Origin: Gemmatimonadota bacterium
GTDB taxonomy: Bacteria > Gemmatimonadota > Gemmatimonadetes > Longimicrobiales > Gaopeijiaceae
NCBI GenBank assembly: GCA_022822445.1
Contig: JAJEBR010000011.1
Coordinates: 1-60,800, forward strand
Length of the DNA: 60,800 nt
Reading direction: 5' to 3'
How positions within the stretch are numbered: position 1 is the first letter of the stretch; every line of letters begins with the position of its first letter. Position numbers and translations under genes: made by a program. The notes beneath the pieces were generated by a model. That model searched no databases. It was not told the DNA's origin and saw nothing but the letters and a program-made list of their open reading frames with translations. Of the stretch, positions 31,393-43,461 are shown piece after piece.

Positions 31393-34221
31393 CTACCCCA
31401 CCTTGTTCTCCGGAAGGAGCACGAACTTCATGTACCGGTCGGTGCGCAGGTACCGGTTCGCGGCCTGCTGCACCTGCTCCGCTGTCCAGCCCTCGACCCA
31501 TTCGTACGACGGGATCAGCCGGATGTCCAACCCCGAGCTTTCGAAGCTGGACAGCTGGCTCAGCCAGTATCCGTTCTGCATCAGGCTGGTCTCCTTGCCA
31601 CGGCGCTGCGTTTCGCGGACCTTGTCGACCGTCTCGGCGTCGGGCCCCTCGGTCTTCAGCCGCTCGATCTCGTCGAAGACGACCCTGGCAAGTTCGTCCG
31701 CGCGCTCCGGATCCGAGCCGAACTGGATCCTGACCGAGTATTCCTCGTCGGGCCGGTTGCTGATCGTACCCGAAACGCCGACGCCGTAGGTGCCTCCCAG
31801 GTCTTCGCGCAGAAGCTCCCGCAGGCGGATCTGGAGGATCTCGCCCATGGCGTTGATCGCCGTCCACTCCTCGCGTGAGTACGCCGCGTCCCCCGCGAAG
31901 ATGATCGTCGTCTGGCTCTGGGGTTCGATCCCCTTGTGCACGACCTTGTCGATTACGCCCGGCGGCGGATCCACCCCGTGATCGACCCAGTTCTCCACCC
32001 GGCCCAGGTTGGGCAGGCCGCCCAGGTAGGTCTCCACCAGCGGCCGGATGCCGTCGAGGTCGAAGGCGCCCACGAAGTAGAAGGTGAAGTCGGACGCGTC
32101 CGCGAAGCGGTCCCGATAGAAGTCCATGGCGACATCCAGATCCGCATCCCGCATTTCCTGGATCTGCTCGTCGAAGGTCTGTCCCGCTCGCGGGTGCCCC
32201 TGTCCAATGTAGACCGCCATCGTGTCTCCCAGCGCAGTGCTCGGCTGCAGCCCCATGTTGGCCATCATGTCGATCTGGGACTGGAAGGCCTGGAAGACCG
32301 TTTCGTCCTTGCGCGGCGCGGTGAAGCGCAGGTAGATGAGCTGGAACGCCGTCTCCAGGTCCTGCGGAGACGCCGAGCCGCTGATCCCCTCGGTCAGTGA
32401 CCCGATCGACGCCGAGGCAATGGCGCGCTTGTCGGAGAGCTTCCTGCCCAGCTCAATCGGGCCGAACTCCCCGACTCCGCCCTGCGTGACCAGCGCCGAA
32501 GCCATTCGCGCGTTACCCAGTATCTCCTCCGATGCCAGCGAGGTGCCCCCGGGGCTCGTCGCCGAGAAGATGATCTGGTCGTCCCGGAAGTCGGTGGGCT
32601 TGAGCACGACGCGCACGCCGTTTGCGAGTTCCCAGATGGTGACGCCGATCTCGTCCACTGCCTCCTCGGATACGACCCCAGAGCCCGTAGGCACCATGGC
32701 CAGCAGCGGCACCTCGACATCCTCCGTCTCGTACGGTTCGATCTCCTTCGCGGCAACCGCCGCAAAGACGGCGGTCACGTCTTCCTCGGTGGGGACTTCG
32801 AGATCTTCCTTTTCCGGTCCGGCGACGGTGATCACCCGCCCCCGCTCGGTCAGCCACCCCTGCGCGAAGGAGTTGGTCTCCTCCAGCGTGATTCCGGGGA
32901 GGACGGCGTCGAGGAGTTCCACCTCGGTTTCGACGCTGGGGTAGGGAATGTCGTTCAGAAACACCGAGATGTAGCGGCTGGCCAGCGAGCCCGACGTCCT
33001 GTTTTCCGCCTCTGCGAGACGTGACTCGTAGGAGCGGCGCAGCGACGCCTTCTCCCGGTCGAGTTCGGTCGCCGTGAACCCGTGCCGCGCGACCCGCTCG
33101 GCCTCCGTGAGCAGCGCGTCGAGTCCGCGCTCGATCCCGTCCTCCGGGACTGCGGCATTGAACTCCGAGGCGTCCACTCCGCGCACGAAACTGCCCCCGC
33201 CCGCGCCTGCGAAGAGGAACGGCGGCTCGGCCTGCAGCGTCAGCTCGTTGAGTCTTTCGTTGAGCATCCCCGAATAGAGCGATCGAACCCGGGCACGGCG
33301 GAAGTCGGCCATGCTGCCCCGCGGGCTCGGCGGCTGCTTGTAGAGAACCGAAACCTGCGCCAGGGGCATCTCGGGGTCGGTGGCGATGGAGATCAGCGGC
33401 GGATGGTCGATCGGGACCTCCGTCTCGGTCCTGGGGCGCGGGTTGTCCGGGCCCTGCAGGCCGCCGAAGTGCTCGCGAATCATCGCCTCGATCGCATCTC
33501 CGTCGAAGTCGCCAACCGCGATGACCGCCATCAGGTCCGGCCGGTACCAGTCCTCGTAGAAGCGGCGCAGCCGCTCGGCGGGCGCGTTCCGCAGAATGTC
33601 GGTGTCTCCGATCGGGAGCCGCTCCGCGTAGCGCGAACCGTGGAAGATGACCGGGAACTGCTCATCCTGGATCCGGGCCGCGCCCCCCCGGCGCCCCCGC
33701 CACTCCTCGATCACCACGCCGCGCTCCTTGTCGACCTCTTCCGGGTCGAAGAGGATGTCGCCCGCCCAGTCGACCAGGATCTGAAAGGCGGTGGCGAGCA
33801 CCTCGGGGTCGTCCATCGGGACCTGCAGCATGTACACGGTCTCGTCGAAGCTGGTGTAGGCGTTGACGTCGGGGCCGAACTGCATCCCGATCGACTCGAG
33901 GTAGTCCACGAGCGCCTGCTTCTCGAAGTTGCGCGTCCCGTTGAAGGCCATGTGCTCGACGAAGTGGGCCAGCCCGAGCTGGTCGTCGTCTTCGAGGATC
34001 GAGCCGGCGTTGACCACCAGGCGCAGCTCGGCGCGATTCTCGGGCTCGTCGTTCTCATGGACGAACCAGGTGAGTCCGTTCCCCAGCGTGCCGGTGGTTA
34101 CGGCGGGATCGGGCGGGATCGGGTCGGTCGGGTTGTACTGCTGGGCTGCGGCGCGTCCGGCGCCGGACCCCAGTGCGAAAAGGCAGAATAGAACGAAGGC
34201 TTGGGTCGAAGAGTTCTTCAT
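31393..34221 (-). CDS. M16-family zinc metalloprotease (insulinase/pitrilysin type), exported
   Basis: A 942-residue protease with a Sec signal peptide (cleavage near RAAAQ-QYNP). The inverted zinc motif is HFVEH (His86, Glu89, His90), and the third ligand is Glu166 in KERGVVIEEW, the normal ~76-residue spacing. The second half repeats the M16 fold without a zinc site (residues ~490-930), as in two-module M16B/pitrilysin proteins. The start at 34221 has AGGAAAGAGGA upstream. It likely degrades peptides in the periplasm or outside the cell. Confidence 0.9.
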   Translation of the reverse strand: MKNSSTQAFVLFCLFALGSGAGRAAAQQYNPTDPIPPDPAVTTGTLGNGLTWFVHENDEPENRAELRLVVNAGSILEDDDQLGLAHFVEHMAFNGTRNFEKQALVDYLESIGMQFGPDVNAYTSFDETVYMLQVPMDDPEVLATAFQILVDWAGDILFDPEEVDKERGVVIEEWRGRRGGAARIQDEQFPVIFHGSRYAERLPIGDTDILRNAPAERLRRFYEDWYRPDLMAVIAVGDFDGDAIEAMIREHFGGLQGPDNPRPRTETEVPIDHPPLISIATDPEMPLAQVSVLYKQPPSPRGSMADFRRARVRSLYSGMLNERLNELTLQAEPPFLFAGAGGGSFVRGVDASEFNAAVPEDGIERGLDALLTEAERVARHGFTATELDREKASLRRSYESRLAEAENRTSGSLASRYISVFLNDIPYPSVETEVELLDAVLPGITLEETNSFAQGWLTERGRVITVAGPEKEDLEVPTEEDVTAVFAAVAAKEIEPYETEDVEVPLLAMVPTGSGVVSEEAVDEIGVTIWELANGVRVVLKPTDFRDDQIIFSATSPGGTSLASEEILGNARMASALVTQGGVGEFGPIELGRKLSDKRAIASASIGSLTEGISGSASPQDLETAFQLIYLRFTAPRKDETVFQAFQSQIDMMANMGLQPSTALGDTMAVYIGQGHPRAGQTFDEQIQEMRDADLDVAMDFYRDRFADASDFTFYFVGAFDLDGIRPLVETYLGGLPNLGRVENWVDHGVDPPPGVIDKVVHKGIEPQSQTTIIFAGDAAYSREEWTAINAMGEILQIRLRELLREDLGGTYGVGVSGTISNRPDEEYSVRIQFGSDPERADELARVVFDEIERLKTEGPDAETVDKVRETQRRGKETSLMQNGYWLSQLSSFESSGLDIRLIPSYEWVEGWTAEQVQQAANRYLRTDRYMKFVLLPENKVG

Positions 34222-34337
34222 GGTCCTCTTTCCTGATTGGTTGTACAAGGCAGGGCGATGGGTCCGCGCGCATCCGGTCGCCCCGCGGGCGCCGGCGCAG
34301 CGCTTGCCGCCCGCTGAAAGATAACGGGTACATTGGC

Positions 34338-34492
34338 GGGATTGGCAACGGCGGCCTGGACCGCTTCGGATGGCGGGTGTGGGCGGGGACGGGATTGGCA
34401 ATGGAGGCGTGGACCGATGCGGATGGCGGGTTGGGCGGAGGCGGGATTGCAAAGGCCGCCGAAGCGGCAGTGGATGTGGGTGGGCGCTGCCG
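34338..34492. repeat. ~53-bp imperfect tandem repeat in the spacer before the M16 gene
   Basis: Three starts of GGGATTG spaced 53 and 52 bp (34338, 34391, 34443). Copies 1 and 2 share GGGATTGGCAA, GGCGGCCTGGACCG or GGAGGCGTGGACCG, CGGATGGCGGGT and GGGCGG; copy 3 keeps only the first part. The remaining 34222-34542 spacer between radC and the M16 gene holds no gene that I can support. Confidence 0.7.
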
Positions 34493-34542
34493 AGCGCACG
34501 AACAGGCCTATTCCCTGAATACGTTGGCCGACGCGGATTCCT

Positions 34543-35234
34543 TCAATGCGCCTCGGCGCCCCGGAGGCATCCGCGGCCGGCGAGCGAGGCAAAGGCGTCG
34601 CCCGCGACGATGATGTGGTCGAGGACGGGGATGCCCAGCTGGTCGCCGGCCCTGCTCAGCTGGCGGGTCACCTTCAGGTCCTCGGCGGACGGCTCCGGGT
34701 TCCCGGACGGGTGGTGGACCAGGATCAGCGCTGCCGCCCCGAGCACGATCGCGTCCCGGAAGACCTCGCGCGGGTGGATGAGAGACGCGTCCAGGATGCC
34801 CCGCGTGACCTGGCGCTGGCAGATGGGGCAGTTCTGGGAGTTGAGAAGGAGGACATGAAACTCCTCGTGGGCGAGGTGGGCCAGCGCGGGTGCAAAGATG
34901 TCGTGCACATCGGCCGGCCCCATGATCGGGTGCCTGTGATCCGCGCGGGCCGACCCGACGCGCCGGCCCAGCTCGATCGCCGCGACGATCCTGGCGGCCA
35001 CGGCGGGACCGATCCCGGGGATCGCCACGAGGCGCCCGTGGTCCATGCGCGCGAGTTCGCGCAGCTGCCCGCCCGAGAGGTCCAGGACGCGCTCGGCGAG
35101 GTGGCGGGCGGGGGCGTCCCTGCCGCCGGCCCCGATCAGCAGCGCGAGCAGCTCCTGTTCGGAGAGAGGGCCGGGCCCGAAGCGCTGCAGGCGCTCCCGC
35201 GGACGCGCCGTTGGCGGAGCCTCCCGGCAGACCG

Positions 35235-35259
<25 letters not shown>
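34543..35259 (-). CDS. RadC-like JAB/MPN protein with an altered metal motif
   Basis: A 238-residue RadC-family protein. It has a helix-hairpin-helix region (about 60-105, LVAIPGIGPAVAARIVAAIEL) and a JAB1/MPN domain with HEEFHVLLLNSQN, GILDASLIHPREVF and HHPSGNPEPSAEDLK. The usual metal site reads HNHPSG; here the two histidines are adjacent (LVHHPSG), a one-residue deletion that the DNA confirms (CACCACCCGTCC). Metal binding may be changed or lost. The GTG start at 35259 overlaps the end of secA by 25 bases. An extra CPIC pair sits in the JAB domain. The cellular role of RadC is unsettled even in model bacteria. Confidence 0.82.
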
Positions 35260-38558
<3,299 letters not shown>

Positions 38559-38606
38559 TCCCTTTTCCTCGGCAGTTTCCGCGCCGCCCCCCAACGGGAC
38601 GGACGC

Positions 38607-39224
38607 TCAAGCCCGGTAGAGGCCTTCGGTCTCAATAACGGCCAATACGGCGGGCGACACCATATCACGAACGGACAACCCTTGCCGGACCCGTTCACGA
38701 ACCTTCGAAGACGAGATGTCGACCGGCGTGACCTGGACGGCGCGAATGCTGCCGGCGGCGGGCACTCCCCTACCGGAACCGGCGCCGGTTCCGGCCCGGG
38801 AAATCACCACCAGCTCGGCCAGCTCGAAGACGGACCGCGGCTCCTTCCAGCTCGGCAGCCCCCCCGCCAGATCGCTGCCCAGGACCAGCGACAGCGACCA
38901 GCCGGGGTGGTCGGCCTTCAGTCTCCTCAAAGTGTCAACGGTATACGACACGCCTCCGCGCTCCAGCTCCAGGTCACACAGTTCGAACCTCGGGTCGTGC
39001 GCGACCGCCGCTTCGACGAGGCGCCGCCGCACGGCACCCGGCGTGATGATCCGGCCGGTCTTGTGCGGCGGAATCGATGCGGGCACCCACAGAAGACGAT
39101 CCAGCGCGAGTGCATCTGCCACCTCGCCGGCCACGATCGCGTGACCCAGATGTGGCGGGTCGAAGGTGCCGCCGAAGACGCCGATCCGGTGGGCCGCATC
39201 CCCACCGGGACGCGCAGTACCCAT
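38607..39224 (-). CDS. Nicotinate-nucleotide adenylyltransferase NadD
   Basis: It transfers AMP to nicotinate mononucleotide to make deamido-NAD in NAD biosynthesis. GVFGGTFDPPHLGHAIVA is the nucleotidyltransferase (T/H)xGH signature, and SSSKVRERVRQG is the ISSTxIR-type motif near the C-terminus. The ATG at 39224 (MGTARPGGDAAHRIG) follows GGGGAG; an in-frame GTG at 39266 would add 14 residues. The length (205 residues) fits the family. A proline/glycine-rich insertion (TGAGSGRGVPAAG) lies before the last motif. It sits between the BamD-like gene and secA on the same strand. Confidence 0.9.
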   Translation of the reverse strand: MGTARPGGDAAHRIGVFGGTFDPPHLGHAIVAGEVADALALDRLLWVPASIPPHKTGRIITPGAVRRRLVEAAVAHDPRFELCDLELERGGVSYTVDTLRRLKADHPGWSLSLVLGSDLAGGLPSWKEPRSVFELAELVVISRAGTGAGSGRGVPAAGSIRAVQVTPVDISSSKVRERVRQGLSVRDMVSPAVLAVIETEGLYRA

Positions 39225-39272
39225 CCGGGAGGCGGCTCTCCCCGGCTCACCTCCGGAACTCACCACGAACGG

Positions 39273-40052
39273 CTAGTCTCCGGGAGGAGCACGGCTCCGT
39301 TTGGGCGAGAGGGTGTCGCGCGCCGCCGGGACCCCCAGTGCCCTGGCTTCAGGCGAGTTGGGGAAGGTCTCCAGGAGCCGTCTGCGGAACTCGTCCCGCT
39401 GGTCGTCCCACCCCCAGCGCTCATAGATCTGCACCAGACGGGCCATCGCCCTGGGGGCCGACCCGGTGTTCGGATAGAACTCGACGAGATTCAGGAAGTA
39501 CAGCTCGGCCGAATCGAGGAGCCGGTGCCGAAAGTAGTGGTCGCCCTCGCCGTAGGCCCTCTCGGCCAGCTTGTTGTCCATGCGGCGCATGAGGGCCGCG
39601 GCGGAATCTCCGATGGGGGTGCCCTGGAGGTCGTTGGCGACATTGCTGCAGTTGATCTGCGCCTGAATGGTGGGCGTCTGGTCCCGCTGCGGATGCGGGG
39701 ACATGGCCGCGTAGGCCGCGCACAGCCCCATCCACGCCTCCGCCGCCAGCACATGGTCCGGGTAGACCTGCACGATGCGGGTGAACTCGGCGATCGCGCT
39801 GACGAAGTCCCTGCCCTCGTGGAAGGAGCGGGCCATGTAGTAGCGGGCGTCGACCGCGTGATCGAAGGTCGGGAACTGCAGCACCAGCCGCTCGAAGGCC
39901 CGGCGCGCCTCGCCCCAGTTGCCGTCCTCGAAGGCGCGCTGTCCGTGCTCGTAGAGCTGCTCCGGCGTCCACCCGGAATACGGCGGTACCGACGAACAGG
40001 CCGCGCCGAGCAGGCCGACCAGGGCACCCGTGGCGATCGAACGCTTCAGCAC
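39273..40052 (-). CDS. BamD-like outer membrane assembly lipoprotein
   Basis: A 259-residue TPR lipoprotein. The lipobox is GLLGAAC with an SS acceptor. TPR-type helices run from about residue 30 to 230 (YEHGQRAFEDGNWGEARRAFERLVLQFP, MARSFHEGRDFVSAIAEFTR, LDSAELYFLNLVEFYP), matching BamD/YfiO, the BAM-complex lipoprotein that helps insert beta-barrel proteins. The start is GTG at 40052 with GGGAGAAGGA upstream. It overlaps the stop of the preceding TPR lipoprotein gene by 7 bases. Confidence 0.85.
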   Translation of the reverse strand: MLKRSIATGALVGLLGAACSSVPPYSGWTPEQLYEHGQRAFEDGNWGEARRAFERLVLQFPTFDHAVDARYYMARSFHEGRDFVSAIAEFTRIVQVYPDHVLAAEAWMGLCAAYAAMSPHPQRDQTPTIQAQINCSNVANDLQGTPIGDSAAALMRRMDNKLAERAYGEGDHYFRHRLLDSAELYFLNLVEFYPNTGSAPRAMARLVQIYERWGWDDQRDEFRRRLLETFPNSPEARALGVPAARDTLSPKRSRAPPGD

Positions 40053-40975
40053 GGTCCTTCTCCCTGTCCGAAGCGGATCTCGTCCGCTCGCTCCCGCGCC
40101 GTGCGGCTGAGCGGCCCCGATCCGGCGGGATCCGAGTCCGGCACCATGCGGTAGGCCTCGATCGCCGCCGCGCACTCGCCCAGGCCGGCCAGGATCTCGG
40201 CCTTCGTGAACCAGACCCGGGAGAGGAGCATCCTGGGTTCGCCCAGTTCCAGCACCAGGTCCAGGTACGCGAGCGCCTCCTCGGTCGCGCCCTCCTCCTC
40301 GAGTCCCTCCGCGATCTCCCCGGCAAGCTGAAAGGCGCACCTGCCCACATGCGCGTAGGCCTCCTGCCCGCGCCTGGGAGCGAGGTCCGCGAACTCCTCG
40401 AAGAATCCGAGGGCGCGCTCGCAATCCCCGATCTCGAGGTGCGCCAGCGCCGTCTCGAAGAGGAGGTCGGGGTCGGCGCGGTGCTCGCCGAGCGCGCTGA
40501 GGAAGAGGGCCTGGGCCCGCAGGTGTTCGCCGCTGTCCCTGTAGTGGCGGGCCAGCGGCAGGTTCAACCCCCGGGCCCGCACGCCCGGACGGAAGTGGGA
40601 AGCGGCCTCCATCGCGGAGGCGGCGCCGTAGCGGTCCCCGTCCGCGAGCTCCCGTTTGGCGCGCGCCACGAAATCCGAGACGGCCTGGTCGACGTAGCTG
40701 CTGTCCTGCAGGATGGCCTGGTCGAGGAGCGCCCGGGCCTCGTCGACCCGGCCGAGCTCGATGTAGACGTGGGCGGCGCGCACCATCCCTTCGGCACCCG
40801 GATCCTCCCGCAGCAGCGAGAGCCGGTACTCCGCCAGCGCGTCCTCGTAGTCGCCGCGCGCTAACGCGAGATCACCGCGCAGCCGGGCCGTATCTTCGCT
40901 CGGGTCGGAAGCGCACCCCGCGGCGAGCAGCGCCACGAGCAGAAGCAGGTGGACGACCCGCCGCCCCTCACGCAC
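40046..40975 (-). CDS. TPR-repeat lipoprotein
   Basis: A 309-residue lipoprotein with a hydrophobic signal and lipobox LLAAGC (about residue 21), followed by about seven TPR-like helical pairs (ALARGDYEDALAEYRLSLL, YIELGRVDEARALLDQAIL, ALAHLEIGDCERALGFFEEF, KAEILAGLGECAAAIEAYRM). Such proteins are scaffolds in envelope assembly. It precedes and overlaps the BamD-like gene, so they are probably co-translated and may work together. I chose GTG at 40975 because it gives a charged n-region (REGRR) directly before the hydrophobic core; the ribosome site there is weak. Confidence 0.75.
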   Translation of the reverse strand: MREGRRVVHLLLLVALLAAGCASDPSEDTARLRGDLALARGDYEDALAEYRLSLLREDPGAEGMVRAAHVYIELGRVDEARALLDQAILQDSSYVDQAVSDFVARAKRELADGDRYGAASAMEAASHFRPGVRARGLNLPLARHYRDSGEHLRAQALFLSALGEHRADPDLLFETALAHLEIGDCERALGFFEEFADLAPRRGQEAYAHVGRCAFQLAGEIAEGLEEEGATEEALAYLDLVLELGEPRMLLSRVWFTKAEILAGLGECAAAIEAYRMVPDSDPAGSGPLSRTARERADEIRFGQGEGPC

Positions 40976-41163
40976 CGGGCACCGTAGCGCAATCCGGCCC
41001 TCCCGCGGGCCACCGCCACGGGCTGCCGCAGTGCGCACTGGTCCGAGTCTTCCGTCTTCCACCTGATTCCATCCCGCGGGGATATGGTCCCGGGCGATCT
41101 CCCCGGGCCCGTCTATTGTTACTGCGGTCACCCTATGAGGTTCCACAAAGGCGGGGACCATAG

Positions 41164-42132
41164 TCAAGTCCCGCCCAGCGTACGCGGCCGCACGTCTTCC
41201 TCTTCCACCAGCCGCCGGAAGTACGCCACCGTCCTCCGCAGGCCCTCGCGCAGGTCCGTCACCGGGGACCAACCCAGCGTCCGGCGAGCCATGCCGATGT
41301 CGGGACGCCGCACCGCGGGATCGTCGACCGGCAGCGGCAGGAACTCCGGCCCGGCCGAGCTCCCGGTCTCCTTCATGACCAGCCCGGCCAGCTCACGGAT
41401 GGTGAATTCGTCCGGATTCCCGACGTTCACGGGGTCGATGCACCCCGAGTGGTAGAGGCGGAAGATTCCATCGACGGTGTCCTCCACGAAGCAGAACGAC
41501 CGCGTCTGCGATCCGTCTCCGTACAGGGTCATCGCCTCGCCGCGCAGCCCCTGCACGATGAAATTGGAGACGACGCGCCCGTCGCCCGGCCGCATCCGGG
41601 TCCCGTAGGTGTTGAAGATCCTCACGATGCGGGTGTCGAGGCCGTGGGCCCGGTGATAGGCCATCGTCATCGCCTCCGCGAAGCGCTTTGCCTCGTCATA
41701 GACCCCCCTCGGGCCGACCGGGTTCACGTTGCCCCAATAGCTCTCGGGCTGCGGGTGGACCAGGGGATCGCCGTAGACCTCGGAGGTCGAGGCCAGCAGG
41801 TAGCGGGCCCGGTGCTTCCGGGCCAGCCCGAGCGTGTTGTGGGTGCCCAGCGAGCCGACCTTGAGCGTCTGAATCGGGAGTTCCAGGTAGTCCACCGGGC
41901 TCGCGGGTGAGGCGAAGTGGAGGACGCCGTCCAGCTTCGTGCCCAGGTAAAGCGGCCGGGAGATGTCGTGGTCGACGAGTCGGAACCGGGGATGGCCCTC
42001 GAGGTGGGCAAGGTTCGTTGGCGCGCCCGTGATGAAGTTGTCCACCCCGACGACTTCGCACCCCTCCGCGAGGAACCGGTCCACGAGGTGGGAGCCCAGG
42101 AACCCGGCCGCCCCGGTGATCGCGACGCGCAC
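41164..42132 (-). CDS. UDP-glucuronate decarboxylase (UXS)
   Basis: An NAD-dependent short-chain/epimerase-family enzyme (322 residues) that converts UDP-glucuronate to UDP-xylose. Visible motifs: Rossmann [35 protein letters not shown] (characteristic of UXS), [16 protein letters not shown], catalytic YDEAKRFAE (YxxxK) and [21 protein letters not shown]. It lies 3 bases after the UDP-glucose dehydrogenase, which supplies its substrate. A xylose-containing glycan or another UDP-xylose product is inferred. Confidence 0.92.
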   Translation of the reverse strand: MRVAITGAAGFLGSHLVDRFLAEGCEVVGVDNFITGAPTNLAHLEGHPRFRLVDHDISRPLYLGTKLDGVLHFASPASPVDYLELPIQTLKVGSLGTHNTLGLARKHRARYLLASTSEVYGDPLVHPQPESYWGNVNPVGPRGVYDEAKRFAEAMTMAYHRAHGLDTRIVRIFNTYGTRMRPGDGRVVSNFIVQGLRGEAMTLYGDGSQTRSFCFVEDTVDGIFRLYHSGCIDPVNVGNPDEFTIRELAGLVMKETGSSAGPEFLPLPVDDPAVRRPDIGMARRTLGWSPVTDLREGLRRTVAYFRRLVEEEDVRPRTLGGT

Positions 42133-42135
42133 GGA

Positions 42136-43461
42136 TCAGCCGGACCCTCCCGGAAGGACCGGGCGGCGCCCCACCGAATGGTACTCGAAGCCCAGTTCGC
42201 GCATTGCCGCCGGGGCGTAGAGGTTCCGCCCGTCCAGAATCACCGGCTGTCTGAGGAGCGAGCGCATGCGGGGGAAATCCGGGTGCCGGTACGGATGCCA
42301 CTCCGTGTGGATGAGGAGCGCATCCGCACCCTCGAGGACATCGTAATTCCGGTCGCGGTACTCGACGGCGTCGCCCAGGATCCGCCGGGCCTCCGCCATC
42401 GCGACGGGATCGTGCGCCACCACCCGGGCCCCGCGTTCCAGGAGTCCCCGGATCGTGACCAGGCTGGGCGCTTCCCGCATGTCGTCCGTGTCCGGCTTGA
42501 AGGCCAATCCCCATACCGCAAAAGTCCTGTCGTGCAACGCTTCCCCGAATCGGTCGACCGCCAGCTCCAGGAGCAGCCGCTTCTGGTCTTCGTTGACGCT
42601 CTCAACGGCGTCGAGTATCGAGGAATCCACCCCGAGCCGCTTCATCGTGCCCGCAAGCGCCTTCACGTCCTTGGGGAAGCAGGAACCGCCGTACCCCACG
42701 CCAGGGAACAGGAAGGTCGGGCCGATGCGCCGGTCGGAGCCGACACCGAGACGGACCATGTCCACATCGGCGCCGGTCTGCTCGCAGAGCCGCGCGATCG
42801 TGTTCATGAAACTGATGCGCGTCGCGAGCATAGCGTTGGCTGCGTACTTCGTGATCTCGGCGGACGCGGTGTCCATCACGAGGATTTCGTTGCCGGTCCG
42901 CACGAACGGCGCGTAGAGAGTCTTCATCACCTCGGCGGCCGCCGGGTCGTCCACGCCGATGACGACCCGGTCGGGCTTGCGGAAGTCGCTCAGCGCGGCC
43001 CCCTCCTTCAGGAACTCCGGGTTGGAGCACACGTACACCGGATGCTCCGTCTCGGCCTCGATCGCCTCCCGAACCAGCCGCGCCGTCCCCACCGGCACCG
43101 TGCTCTTGGTGATGACGATGCGTTCGCCGTCCATCGCGCGCCCGATGTCGGAGGCGGCGGCCACCACCTCGCTGAGGTCGGCGGAACCGTCCTCGTCGGG
43201 CGGCGTGCCCACCGCGATGAAGATGATGTAGGACGCGCGCACCGCCCCGGCCACATCGGTGGTGAAGGACAGGCGCCGCCCGGCGACGTTCTGCCGGACC
43301 AGCCCGCTCAGACCCGGCTCGTAGAAGGGGATTTCGCCGCGCTCCAGCGCTTCCACCTTGTCCTTCAGGATGTCGGCGCAGATGACGTCGTTGCCGGTCT
43401 CGGCCAGGCAGGCGCCGGTCGTCAGCCCCACGTACCCGGTTCCCACGACCGCGATTCTCAT
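42136..43461 (-). CDS. UDP-glucose 6-dehydrogenase
   Basis: It oxidises UDP-glucose twice to UDP-glucuronate (441 residues). It begins MRIAVVGTGYVGLTTGACLA (Rossmann), with VAVGTPPDEDGSADLS, STVPVGTA, SNPEFLKEGAALSDF, the central dimer helix EITKYAANAMLATRISFMN and the catalytic cysteine in GVGYGGSCFPKDVKAL. The start at 43461 overlaps the stop of the preceding dehydrogenase gene as ATGA. It is followed directly by UXS, forming a UDP-glucose to UDP-xylose cassette. Confidence 0.93.
   Translation of the reverse strand: MRIAVVGTGYVGLTTGACLAETGNDVICADILKDKVEALERGEIPFYEPGLSGLVRQNVAGRRLSFTTDVAGAVRASYIIFIAVGTPPDEDGSADLSEVVAAASDIGRAMDGERIVITKSTVPVGTARLVREAIEAETEHPVYVCSNPEFLKEGAALSDFRKPDRVVIGVDDPAAAEVMKTLYAPFVRTGNEILVMDTASAEITKYAANAMLATRISFMNTIARLCEQTGADVDMVRLGVGSDRRIGPTFLFPGVGYGGSCFPKDVKALAGTMKRLGVDSSILDAVESVNEDQKRLLLELAVDRFGEALHDRTFAVWGLAFKPDTDDMREAPSLVTIRGLLERGARVVAHDPVAMAEARRILGDAVEYRDRNYDVLEGADALLIHTEWHPYRHPDFPRMRSLLRQPVILDGRNLYAPAAMRELGFEYHSVGRRPVLPGGSG

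Noticed and set aside
29239-31878. 879-residue plus-strand open frame antisense to NagB/PIG-L and M16
   Set aside because: It spans two unrelated genes and their spacer and has no recognisable domain; it is a high-GC shadow frame.
34254-34320. Possible fifth copy of the dispersed repeat before the M16 gene (GCGCATCCGG, GGGCGCCGG)
   Set aside because: Only isolated short matches, not the full ordered set of blocks or the ATTCCACGG end.
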